This document shows positions 1 to 5,771 of a DNA stretch of 11,053 bases, piece by piece (the stretch's first letter is position 1; each line of letters opens with the position of its first letter). Both the position numbers and the translations under genes were made by a program. This stretch comes from Oscillibacter sp. (GTDB lineage Bacteria; Bacillota; Clostridia; Oscillospirales; Oscillospiraceae): the NCBI GenBank assembly GCA_003487665.1, contig DNFA01000029.1, forward strand, positions 1 through 11,053. The letters run 5' to 3'. Below the pieces are notes generated by a model, which was given only the letters and a program-made list of their open reading frames with translations, did no database searches and was not told the origin of the DNA.

Positions 1-11
1 TATGCCAGGCG

Positions 12-45
12 GCCTAAGGCCGTCCGGCCTTAGGCGGTTCTTTTC
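12..45. terminator. Hairpin terminator at the left edge
   Basis: A perfect 10-bp inverted repeat (12-21 pairs with 26-35) has a 4-base loop and is followed on the plus strand by GGTTCTTTT. The T-run is on the plus-strand side, so it best terminates a plus-strand gene lying left of the window. It also sits just past the ridA stop and may act in both directions, although the minus-strand side has no T-run. Confidence 0.7.
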
Positions 46-50
46 GCTGG

Positions 51-431
51 TTACTTCACGCAGATCGTCTCGATCTCCACCAGCGCGCCGCGGGGCAGCG
101 CGCCTACCTCCACAGCGGAGCGGGCGGGATACTGCCCCTCGGTGAAGAACTCGGCGTACACCGCGTTCATGGCGGCGAAATCGCCCATGCTCTGCAGGAA
201 CACGGTGGTCTTGACCACGTTGTCCATGGTCAGGCCGGCGGCCTCCAGAATGGCCTTGATGTTGGTGAGCACCTGACGGGTCTGCTCGGTGATGCCGCCG
301 GGGACGAACTCACCGGTGGCGGGGTCGAAGGGCACCTGGCCGGACGTGACCAGGAAGCTGCCGCAGTCGATGGCCTGAGAATAGGGGCCGATGGCGGCGG
401 GGGCGTTGCCGGTGGCGATGATCTTCTTCAT
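51..431 (-). CDS. ridA: RidA family enamine/imine deaminase
   Basis: This 126-residue protein has the normal RidA/YjgF/UK114 length. Known role of the family: a small cytosolic trimer that hydrolyses reactive enamine/imine intermediates (such as 2-aminoacrylate and 2-iminobutyrate) released by PLP enzymes, giving 2-oxoacids and ammonia. Visible signatures are GPYSQA (15-20), the stretch around GQVPFDP (31-37), and PARSAVEV (102-109) followed by LPRGALVEIE (112-121). R104 corresponds to the conserved carboxylate-binding arginine. I chose the ATG at 431 because AGGAGG lies 7 bases upstream; an in-frame start further upstream would lie in the 5' leader and adds residues with no family match. The gene diverges from the methionine gamma-lyase gene, whose product generates a RidA-type intermediate. 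The family assignment is secure, the exact substrate is inferred. Confidence 0.95.
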   Translation of the reverse strand: MKKIIATGNAPAAIGPYSQAIDCGSFLVTSGQVPFDPATGEFVPGGITEQTRQVLTNIKAILEAAGLTMDNVVKTTVFLQSMGDFAAMNAVYAEFFTEGQYPARSAVEVGALPRGALVEIETICVK

Positions 432-464
432 AACGTAACCTCCTGTATGTTCGTTCTGTGTGCG

Positions 465-480
465 TCCGGCGGACGCCGGA
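465..480 (-). other. Hairpin in the ridA 5' leader
   Basis: A 6-bp GC-only stem (465-470 with 475-480) with a 4-base loop lies between the predicted ridA start of transcription and its ribosome binding site. An alternative fold pairs 462-467 with 471-476. It may stabilise the leader; no known riboswitch is recognised. Confidence 0.4.
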
Positions 481-508
481 ACGTTTTTCGGTTCCACTTA
501 TACCATAC

Positions 509-537
509 TTTATACCACATTCCGCCGCAAATGGCAA
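509..537 (-). promoter_or_regulatory. Sigma-A promoter of ridA
   Basis: On the minus strand there is a -35 TTGCCA (532-537), a 17-base spacer and a -10 TATAAA (509-514) preceded by TGG, an extended -10. Transcription would begin near 502, giving a leader of about 70 bases. Confidence 0.8.
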
Positions 538-684
538 CCATTTCCCGCCGTCTGCGCCGCGCTATCTGTTTTTCTTGTGACGCATTCGCGGAACCATACG
601 GCAATACGGGTGTTAATGTCCCGATAAGCTGTCCTGTATTACAAGAAAATTCGCGCACAAGATACATACAATCTCCGTATTACA

Positions 685-704
685 CAAAACAGCCTGCTGT
701 TTTG
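685..704. promoter_or_regulatory. 20-bp palindrome, candidate operator for the lyase gene
   Basis: CAAAACAGC (685-693) and GCTGTTTTG (696-704) form perfect 9-bp arms around two central bases. It lies about 140 bp upstream of the methionine gamma-lyase start, just before an AT-rich stretch (711-734) with possible -10 sequences (TTTAAT at 722, TATAAC at 729) but no good -35. That layout fits a regulator-bound site near an activator-dependent promoter. No protein is identified. It lacks a following T-run, so a terminator is unlikely. Confidence 0.45.
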
Positions 705-753
705 GAGAGATTAGTTATCTATTTAATTTATAACGTGTCATCAGATTTCACCG

Positions 754-802
754 CTACCAGCAGGGCCGCCGTCTGTGTTACTGTAGGGGTAGGAGACAGA
801 CG
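754..802 (+). ncRNA. Possible pseudoknotted leader of the lyase mRNA
   Basis: A 7-bp stem, CGTCTGT (770-776) with ACAGACG (796-802), encloses a 19-base loop. Within that loop GGTAG (788-792) can pair with CTACC (754-758) upstream, giving the order of an H-type pseudoknot. It ends 28 bases before the GGAGG ribosome binding site. The 7-bp stem is solid; the 5-bp partner could be chance. It matches no riboswitch class that I can recognise. Confidence 0.3.
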
Positions 803-842
803 AATCAACCTATATTTATGTATGTGATGAGGAGGACGACCC

Positions 843-2036
843 ATGTTGCACGAGAATTGCGGTTTCGGTACGAAAGCCATCCATGCGGGGAACGTGAAGG
901 ACGCCCAGTACGGCGCGCTGACCACCCCCATCTTCCAGACCTCCACCTTCGTCTTTGACAGCTGCGAGCAGGGCGGGCGCCGCTTTGCCGGGCAGGAGGG
1001 CGGCTACATCTACACCCGTCTGGGCAATCCCACCACCTCCGTGCTGGAGGCCAAGATCGCCGCGCTGGAAAACGGCGAGGCCTGCGTTGCCGCCGCCTCC
1101 GGCATGGGCGCCATTTCCTCCGCCCTGTGGACGGTGGCCGGCGCCGGGAAGCACATCGTGGCTGACGGCACGCTGTATGGCTGCACCTTCGCCCTGCTGA
1201 ACCACGGCATGACCCGCTACGGCGTGGAGGTCAGCTTTGTGGACACCTCCGATCTGGACGCGGTGCGGGCAGCGCTGAAGCCCAACACCTGCGCCGTCTA
1301 TCTGGAGACGCCCGCCAACCCCAACCTGAAGATCGCCGATATCGCTGCCGTGGCGGACATCGCCCACGGGTACAACAAGGACATCAAGGTGATCTGCGAC
1401 AACACCTTCGCCTCCCCCTATCTCCAGCGTCCGTTGGAGCTGGGCGCGGACGTGGTGGTACACTCCGCCACCAAGTACCTCAACGGCCACGGCGACGTGA
1501 TCGCGGGCTTCGTGGTGGGCTCCGCCGAATTCTGCACCGAGGTGCGCATGTTCGGCCTGAAGGACATGACCGGCGCGGTCATGGATCCCTTCACCTCCTT
1601 CCTGATCCTCCGCGGCCTGAAAACGCTGGAGATCCGTATGCAAAAGCACTGCGCCAATGCCAAGGCCGTGGCGGAGTTCCTGTACAACCACCCCGCCGTG
1701 GAGAAGGTCTACTATCCCGGCCTGATCGACCATCCCGGTCACGATATCGCCCGCCGTCAGATGAGCGACTTCGGCGGCATGCTGTCCTTCGAGGTCAAGG
1801 GCGGCCGCGAGGCCGGCGCCAAGCTGGTCAACGCCCTGCACCTGATCACCGTGGCCGTGTCGCTGGGCGATGCCGAGACGCTGATCGAGCACCCCGCCTC
1901 CATGACCCACTCTACCTACTCCGAGGAGGAGCTGGCGGCCTCCGGCATCGCCGCCGGTCTGATCCGCCTGTCCGCGGGTCTGGAGAACGCCGAGGACATC
2001 ATCGCCGACCTGAAGCAGGCTCTGGCGCAGCTGTAA
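843..2036 (+). CDS. megL: L-methionine gamma-lyase (PLP-dependent)
   Basis: This 397-residue enzyme belongs to the Cys/Met metabolism PLP family. It should convert L-methionine to methanethiol, 2-oxobutyrate and ammonia in the cytosol, and may also act on homocysteine. Visible residues are the PLP lysine K211 in SATKYLNGHGD (208-218), D186 (pyridine nitrogen), S208 and T210, Y57 and R59 (phosphate binding from the neighbouring subunit) and R375 (substrate carboxylate). What points to gamma-lyase rather than cystathionine enzymes is LYGCTF (111-116) with Y112 and C114, plus GLKDMTGA (238-245) with K240 and D241, as in characterised methionine gamma-lyases. The ATG at 843 has GAGGAGG 7 bases upstream. 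The gene is single, with its own 5' region, and ends at a shared terminator. Confidence 0.93.
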   Translation: MLHENCGFGTKAIHAGNVKDAQYGALTTPIFQTSTFVFDSCEQGGRRFAGQEGGYIYTRLGNPTTSVLEAKIAALENGEACVAAASGMGAISSALWTVAGAGKHIVADGTLYGCTFALLNHGMTRYGVEVSFVDTSDLDAVRAALKPNTCAVYLETPANPNLKIADIAAVADIAHGYNKDIKVICDNTFASPYLQRPLELGADVVVHSATKYLNGHGDVIAGFVVGSAEFCTEVRMFGLKDMTGAVMDPFTSFLILRGLKTLEIRMQKHCANAKAVAEFLYNHPAVEKVYYPGLIDHPGHDIARRQMSDFGGMLSFEVKGGREAGAKLVNALHLITVAVSLGDAETLIEHPASMTHSTYSEEELAASGIAAGLIRLSAGLENAEDIIADLKQALAQL

Positions 2037-2065
2037 GCGGTTTCACAGAATATGGGGGGATAAAA

Positions 2066-2101
2066 GGAAGGAGCGCCGCAGGGCGCTCCTTCCCGGTTTT
2101 T
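2066..2101. terminator. Bidirectional terminator between megL and udp
   Basis: A perfect 12-bp stem (2066-2077 with 2082-2093) and a 4-base loop sit between two converging genes. On the plus strand it is followed by CGGTTTTTCTC, and on the minus strand directly by TTTTATCC, so it can stop both transcripts. Confidence 0.92.
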
Positions 2102-2107
2102 CTCTCA

Positions 2108-2878
2108 TTATTTCGCGGCGCGATCCGCCTGAATGAGCAGCTTCAGCGCTTCCACGCCCACCTGCACGGCGGAGGTGGTGTCTTCGCTCATCTTCTGATC
2201 CAGCCCGGCGGCCTCCCGCTCCTGGTTCCACACCACATGGAAGCAGGAGCCGCAGCGGCACTTCAGCGCGTCAGCCACCACGAACAGGGCGGCGGATTCC
2301 ATCTCGCTGGCCTTGACGCCCAGCCGCTTCCACGCCTCCCACAGGTTCAGCAGTTCGTAGGACACGGGCATGCGGGCGGGGCTGTGCTGGCCGTAGAAGG
2401 CGTCCTTGCACTGGACGACGCCCACCTGCGTGCGCTTGCCCAGCGCCCGGGACGCCTGCACCAGCGCGGTGGTAACATCAAAGTCAGCCACGGCGGGGTA
2501 CTCGATGGGGGCATACTCCCGGCTGGTGTGCTCAAAGCGGATGGCGCCGGTGGCCACCACCACGTCGCCGGACTGCACGTCCAGATCGATGCCGCCGCAG
2601 GTGCCCACGCGGATAAAGGTATCCGCGCCGATGTTGTGCAGCTCCTCCATGGCGATGGAGGCGCTGGGGCCGCCGATGCCGGTGGAGCAGACGGACACCT
2701 TCTCGCCCAGCAGGGTGCCGGTGTAGACGGTGTACTCCCGGTTCTGCGCCACGAAATGGGCATCGTCGAACAGGGCGGCGATCTTCTCGCAGCGGCCGGG
2801 GTCGCCGGGGAGTATGACGTAGCGTCCCACGTCGCCGGGGACACAGTGGATGTGGTACTGGTGATCCAGTTTCTGCAT
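2108..2878 (-). CDS. udp: Uridine phosphorylase
   Basis: This 256-residue protein is a nucleoside phosphorylase I family member; E. coli Udp is 253. It should carry out reversible phosphorolysis of uridine to uracil and ribose-1-phosphate in pyrimidine salvage. Visible: LPGDPGR (23-29) and R47 and R90 for phosphate, CSTGIGGPSASI (64-75), RVGTCGGI (90-97) with T93, FYGQHSPARMP (161-171) in the uracil-recognition region, and SEMESAALF (191-199) with E192-M193-E194 for the ribose. The pyrimidine-type insert FYGQHSPAR and overall similarity favour Udp over purine nucleoside phosphorylase. An E. coli Udp arginine after the VN motif seems replaced here by Q219 in VVWNQER. The ATG at 2878 has AAGGAGG about 8 bases upstream. 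It is a single-gene unit. Confidence 0.9.
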   Translation of the reverse strand: MQKLDHQYHIHCVPGDVGRYVILPGDPGRCEKIAALFDDAHFVAQNREYTVYTGTLLGEKVSVCSTGIGGPSASIAMEELHNIGADTFIRVGTCGGIDLDVQSGDVVVATGAIRFEHTSREYAPIEYPAVADFDVTTALVQASRALGKRTQVGVVQCKDAFYGQHSPARMPVSYELLNLWEAWKRLGVKASEMESAALFVVADALKCRCGSCFHVVWNQEREAAGLDQKMSEDTTSAVQVGVEALKLLIQADRAAK

Positions 2879-2897
2879 GGCAGGCGCCTCCTTATCT

Positions 2898-2913
2898 ATA
2901 CAAATGGTTGTAT
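2898..2913 (-). promoter_or_regulatory. Dyad in the udp leader, candidate operator
   Basis: ATACAA (2898-2903) and TTGTAT (2908-2913) form perfect 6-bp arms around 4 bases. The site lies between the predicted transcription start and the ribosome binding site of udp, where a bound repressor could block elongation. The half-site resembles GntR-type operators, but this is only a suggestion. Its AT-rich stem would be weak as RNA. Confidence 0.4.
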
Positions 2914-2959
2914 CGTATGAAAAAATTACCGGATGTATTCTCCTCGCCCGGTGTTGTTT

Positions 2960-2988
2960 ATCATATCACGGATGGTGAAAAAATGCAA
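2960..2988 (-). promoter_or_regulatory. Sigma-A promoter of udp
   Basis: On the minus strand a -35 TTGCAT (2983-2988), 17-base spacer and -10 TATGAT (2960-2965) preceded by TGA form a strong extended -10 promoter. Transcription would start near 2953, leaving a leader of about 75 bases. Confidence 0.85.
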
Positions 2989-3119
2989 CGTCAGGTGGCG
3001 CAAAAGGGAAAAAGTGTCGGGACTACGGCGCGTTTCGCGGCAAAAACTACGAATGCACCGCGCGCGTGATGAGCGTGTTTTTCGCGTGCGGCGCAAGCAC
3101 GGGAAAAGGAGGAACGGAT

Positions 3120-3464
3120 ATGACGGATCGGTTAATGGCACTGGCGGCGGCGCTGATGCTGGCGGTAACGCTGGCGGCCTGCGGCGAGGCGGACAACAAA
3201 AAGCCCTCGCCCCAGCCGGACACCACGCCCAACGGCAGCATCACCACCCAGCCGGACACCAACGGCACCGATGACAGCGTGACGGACGGACGGGGCGAAT
3301 CGCCGGGCGACAGCATGAACGGCGGAAACAACGAAACGGGCGGCGCCGTGCCCGGCGACGGCGACATGAGCGTAGGCGGCGGCGAGGACGCCCGCTCCCG
3401 GAAATACGACCGGGCGCTGGCGGCATCGCTGAGTCAGCTCATTCTCAACCGCATAGGCGGCTAA
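3120..3464 (+). CDS. Small putative lipoprotein, unknown function
   Basis: I do not recognise this 114-residue protein. Residues 1-20 form a lipoprotein signal peptide: positively charged start (MTDR), hydrophobic stretch (LMALAAALMLAVT) and lipobox LAAC with the acylated cysteine at 21. It should be anchored on the outer face of the membrane. The mature part (22-90) is low complexity and rich in Gly, Asp, Asn, Thr and Pro, so probably disordered. The C-terminal 20 residues (RKYDRALAASLSQLILNRIGG region) look helical and amphipathic and may be the only structured part. The ATG at 3120 is chosen because AAAGGAGG lies 7 bases upstream and the signal peptide starts properly there; an upstream in-frame ATG at 3066 adds an 18-residue non-signal stretch. 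No clear promoter is seen in 2989-3119. Confidence 0.78.
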   Translation: MTDRLMALAAALMLAVTLAACGEADNKKPSPQPDTTPNGSITTQPDTNGTDDSVTDGRGESPGDSMNGGNNETGGAVPGDGDMSVGGGEDARSRKYDRALAASLSQLILNRIGG

Positions 3465-3471
3465 GCGGCAG

Positions 3472-3506
3472 CGCGGCGGACGCATGGCGTCCGCCGCGTC
3501 AGCTTT
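3472..3506 (+). terminator. Probable terminator after the lipoprotein gene
   Basis: A 12-bp GC-rich stem (3472-3483 with 3487-3498) with a 3-base loop lies 7 bases after the stop codon. The following TCAGCTTT is a weak T-run, so termination may be partial. It overlaps the upstream edge of the cobW promoter region. Confidence 0.65.
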
Positions 3507-3516
3507 GACGTAGGTC

Positions 3517-3544
3517 TTGCATTTTCAGAAAAATGGGATATTAT
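3517..3544 (+). promoter_or_regulatory. Sigma-A promoter of the G3E GTPase operon
   Basis: A -35 TTGCAT (3517-3522), 16-base spacer and -10 TATTAT (3539-3544) are present. Transcription would begin near 3551. This helps to reject the in-frame GTG at 3549 as the start of the first gene. No Zur-like palindrome or known metal riboswitch is recognised. Confidence 0.65.
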
Positions 3545-3561
3545 ATAAGTGAAAAAATTTG

Positions 3562-3577
3562 TGCCGCAGGCGCGGCA
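3562..3577 (+). other. Leader hairpin before the first G3E gene
   Basis: TGCCGC (3562-3567) pairs with GCGGCA (3572-3577) around AGGC. It lies in the short 5' leader, upstream of the AGAAGG ribosome binding site. It may only affect mRNA stability. Confidence 0.4.
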
Positions 3578-3596
3578 GAGAAAAGAAGGTTTTACT

Positions 3597-4739
3597 ATGA
3601 CAAAAATCGACATCGTATCCGGTTTTCTGGGCGCAGGCAAGACGACCCTCATCAAGAAGCTGCTGGCGGAGGCCTTTCAGGGCGAGAAGCTGGTGCTCAT
3701 CGAGAACGAATTCGGCGAGATCAGCATCGACGGCGGCTTCCTGAAGGACTCCGGCGTGCAGATCAGCGAGATGTCCTCCGGGTGCATCTGCTGCTCGCTG
3801 GTGGGCGACTTCGACCGGGCGCTGAAGGACGTACATGAGCAGTTCCACCCAGACCGCATCCTCATCGAGCCGTCCGGCGTGGGCAAGCTCAGCGATGTGA
3901 TCGTGGCGGTGGAGAACGCCGTGAAGGACGTGCCGGACATGCAGCTCAACAGCTTCGTCACCGTGGCGGATGCCACCAAGGTGAAGGTCTACATGAAGAA
4001 CTTCGGCGAATTCTACAACAACCAGATCGAGTCCGCCGGCACCATCATCCTCAGCCGTACCCAGCGGCTGAGCCAGGAGAAGCTGGAGGCGGCGGTGGCG
4101 CTGCTGCGGGAGAAGAACCCTACCGCGGCCATTCTGACCACCCCGTGGGACGCGCTGGACGGCATGACCATCCTCAGCGCCATCGAAAAGGTGTCGCTGG
4201 CGGACGAGCTGCTGGCGAAGATGCGCGCCGAGCATGAGGCGGACGAGGAGGAGCATCATCACCACCATCACCATGATGACGAGGACGAGCATGAGCACTG
4301 CTGCCATCACCATGACCACGACGACGATGATGATGACCACGACCACTGCTGCCACCATCACCACGACCACGACGGGGACGAGCATGAGCACCACCATCAC
4401 CACCACGACGGCGAGGAGTGCGACGATCCGGAGTGCGGCTGCCACCATCACCATCATCACGCCGACGAGGTGTTCGTCAGCTGGGGCGCCGAGACGGTGA
4501 AGCCCTTTACCGAGGACGAGCTGGAGCACATCCTGACGGCGCTGGACGGCGGCGAGTACGGCGCTATCCTGCGCGCCAAGGGCATCGTGGCCGCTGCCGA
4601 CGGCGGCCAGTGGCTGCACTATGACTTCGTGCCCGAGGAGCACCAGATCCGCCGCGGCCCCGCCGATTACACCGGCCGGCTGTGCGTCATCGGCTCCGGG
4701 CTGAAGGAGGACAAGCTCCAAGAGCTGTTCGGGCTGTAA
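3597..4739 (+). CDS. G3E (CobW/COG0523) GTPase with His/Cys-rich metal-binding insert
   Basis: This 380-residue protein belongs to the G3E P-loop GTPase family of metal chaperones. Walker A is GFLGAGKTT (9-17, K15). The metal motif GCICC gives C63, C65, C66. The Walker B region reads ILIEPSGVG (88-96). The usual guanine-recognition NKxD is replaced by SRTQ (153-156). Residues 220-288 hold 33 His, 7 Cys and many Asp/Glu, including two CC pairs (235-236, 251-252) and ECGC (279-282); the C-terminal domain follows (about 290-380). Known of the family: GTP-driven delivery of zinc, cobalt or similar metals; the His-rich segment suggests metal binding or storage. The specific metal is not shown. The ATG at 3597 has AGAAGG 7 bases upstream and the Walker strand starts at once; a GTG at 3549 has no ribosome site. 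It is the first gene of a two-gene operon. Confidence 0.9.
   Translation: MTKIDIVSGFLGAGKTTLIKKLLAEAFQGEKLVLIENEFGEISIDGGFLKDSGVQISEMSSGCICCSLVGDFDRALKDVHEQFHPDRILIEPSGVGKLSDVIVAVENAVKDVPDMQLNSFVTVADATKVKVYMKNFGEFYNNQIESAGTIILSRTQRLSQEKLEAAVALLREKNPTAAILTTPWDALDGMTILSAIEKVSLADELLAKMRAEHEADEEEHHHHHHHDDEDEHEHCCHHHDHDDDDDDHDHCCHHHHDHDGDEHEHHHHHHDGEECDDPECGCHHHHHHADEVFVSWGAETVKPFTEDELEHILTALDGGEYGAILRAKGIVAAADGGQWLHYDFVPEEHQIRRGPADYTGRLCVIGSGLKEDKLQELFGL
4254..4460 (+). repeat. Low-complexity CAC/CAT/GAC tract encoding the His-rich segment
   Basis: About 207 bases are made almost entirely of His, Asp, Glu and Cys codons, with CAC and CAT mixed. The synonymous mixing argues for selection on the protein rather than recent simple slippage, although length variation between strains is likely. 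Confidence 0.85.
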
Positions 4740-4754
4740 GGAGCGGTAACGACT

Positions 4755-5684
4755 ATGGATATTCCTGTTTATCTCATCGCCGGCTTTCTGGACGCCGGCA
4801 AGACCAGCTTCATCAACGGCATCCTGCGGGACGGCTTTGCCGCCGAGGATCGGACGCTGCTGCTGTGCTGCGAGGAGGGCGAGCTGGGCTATGACCCCCA
4901 TGTGCTGAGCAACGTGTTCACCTACACGGTGGAGGACGAGGAGCAGCTGACGCCGGACTTCCTGAAAAAGCTGGAAAAGCAGTACCGCCCCAAGCAGGTG
5001 ATCGTGGAGTACAACGGCATGTGGAGCATGGAGAAGCTGTACCGGGAGGGACTGCCCGCCAACTGGATCCTGTACCAGATCATGTGCCTTGTGGACGCAC
5101 GCACCTTCGAGATGTATGTGAAGAACATGGGGCAGCTGATGATGGAGAAGATCACCAACGCCGACATGCTGATCTTCGACCACTGCAACGAGCAGCTGCG
5201 TGCCCAGCTGCGCAGCCGCAACCTGCGGATGGTGAACCGCCGGGCGGACATCTATCTGGAAAACGAGGACGGCACCAGCGAGGAGTACGTCACCCCGGAG
5301 ATGTCCCCCTTCGATCTCAGCAGCGGCAAGCTGGACGTGCCGGACGAGGACTACGGCATCTGGTATGTGGACATGATGGACAACCCCGACCGCTACGAGG
5401 GCGTGGAGGTGTCCTTCAAGGCGCTGATGTGCCACTCCAAGAAGTTCAAGGGCGTCCACTGCCCCGGCCGGTTCGCCATGGTCTGCTGCGACAAGGACAT
5501 GCAGTTCCTGGCGCTGGTGTGCCGGGGCGAGGGGCTGGACAAGTACAAGGACAAGGAGTGGGTGAAGATCCACGCCACGGTGAAGAAGGAGGCCTGCGAC
5601 GCCTATCAGGGCGAAGGCCCCGTGCTGTACGTCACCTCCATCGCCGCCACCACCAAGCCCGACCCGGAGATGGTGTCCTTCTGA
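4755..5684 (+). CDS. CobW-like P-loop protein with C-terminal DUF1980-like domain
   Basis: This 309-residue protein starts with a G3E-like P-loop domain. Walker A is GFLDAGKTS (10-18). The GCICC motif of true CobW proteins is absent; a CC pair at 38-39 (LLLCCEEGELGYD) is in a different place. The switch/Walker B region is VIVEYNGMW (82-90) and NKxD is not seen (FDHCNE at 141-146). From about 214 to 304 the sequence (YEGVEVSFKA, then C226, C236PGRF, VCC at 243-245, EWVKIHATV at 268-276, then P289 and YVTSI) resembles the C-terminal part of DUF1980/TIGR03943 proteins, known beside permeases and CobW genes in Firmicutes. The match is from memory. The gene begins 15 bases after its partner, with AAGGAG overlapping that stop, so the two are co-translated. 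Probable role: metal trafficking partner. Confidence 0.82.
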   Translation: MDIPVYLIAGFLDAGKTSFINGILRDGFAAEDRTLLLCCEEGELGYDPHVLSNVFTYTVEDEEQLTPDFLKKLEKQYRPKQVIVEYNGMWSMEKLYREGLPANWILYQIMCLVDARTFEMYVKNMGQLMMEKITNADMLIFDHCNEQLRAQLRSRNLRMVNRRADIYLENEDGTSEEYVTPEMSPFDLSSGKLDVPDEDYGIWYVDMMDNPDRYEGVEVSFKALMCHSKKFKGVHCPGRFAMVCCDKDMQFLALVCRGEGLDKYKDKEWVKIHATVKKEACDAYQGEGPVLYVTSIAATTKPDPEMVSF

Positions 5685-5728
5685 TAACAAAGCGTATATT
5701 GTGCATCGCTTATTGCGTTGTGTATACA

Positions 5729-5755
5729 AAAAGACCCGCCGATGGCGGGTCTTTT
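5729..5755. terminator. Strong bidirectional terminator
   Basis: AAAAGACCCGCC (5729-5740) pairs perfectly with 5744-5755 around GAT. The stem is flanked by A-run and T-run on its own edges, so it works on both strands, ending the G3E operon (plus) and the lipid kinase gene (minus). Confidence 0.94.
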
Positions 5756-5771
5756 CGCGTTTTCGCTTCTA

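Noticed and set aside
447..827. 126-codon plus-strand frame in the ridA/megL gap
   Set aside because: It runs through the ridA promoter region, has mixed composition unlike local genes, no ribosome site and no domain signal.
432..842. SAM or T-box riboswitch before megL
   Set aside because: None of the conserved SAM-I core or T-box sequences (such as the AGGGTGGNACCGCG element) is present.
816..1910. 364-codon minus-strand open frame opposite megL
   Set aside because: Composition is His/Gly/Val-rich antisense type, with no recognisable domain; the plus-strand lyase is certain.
3549..3596. GTG start extending the first G3E protein by 16 residues
   Set aside because: It lies at or before the predicted transcription start and lacks a ribosome site, while ATG 3597 has one.
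3500..3597. Zur box, NiCo or cobalamin riboswitch before the G3E operon
   Set aside because: No Zur-type palindrome appears and the leader is only about 45 bases, too short for those riboswitches.
3525..5729. Very long minus-strand open frame (734 codons) opposite the two G3E genes
   Set aside because: It mirrors the codon pattern of the plus-strand genes (His/Asp codons read as Val/Met/Val runs), has no ribosome site and no family-like motifs; a shadow caused by high GC.
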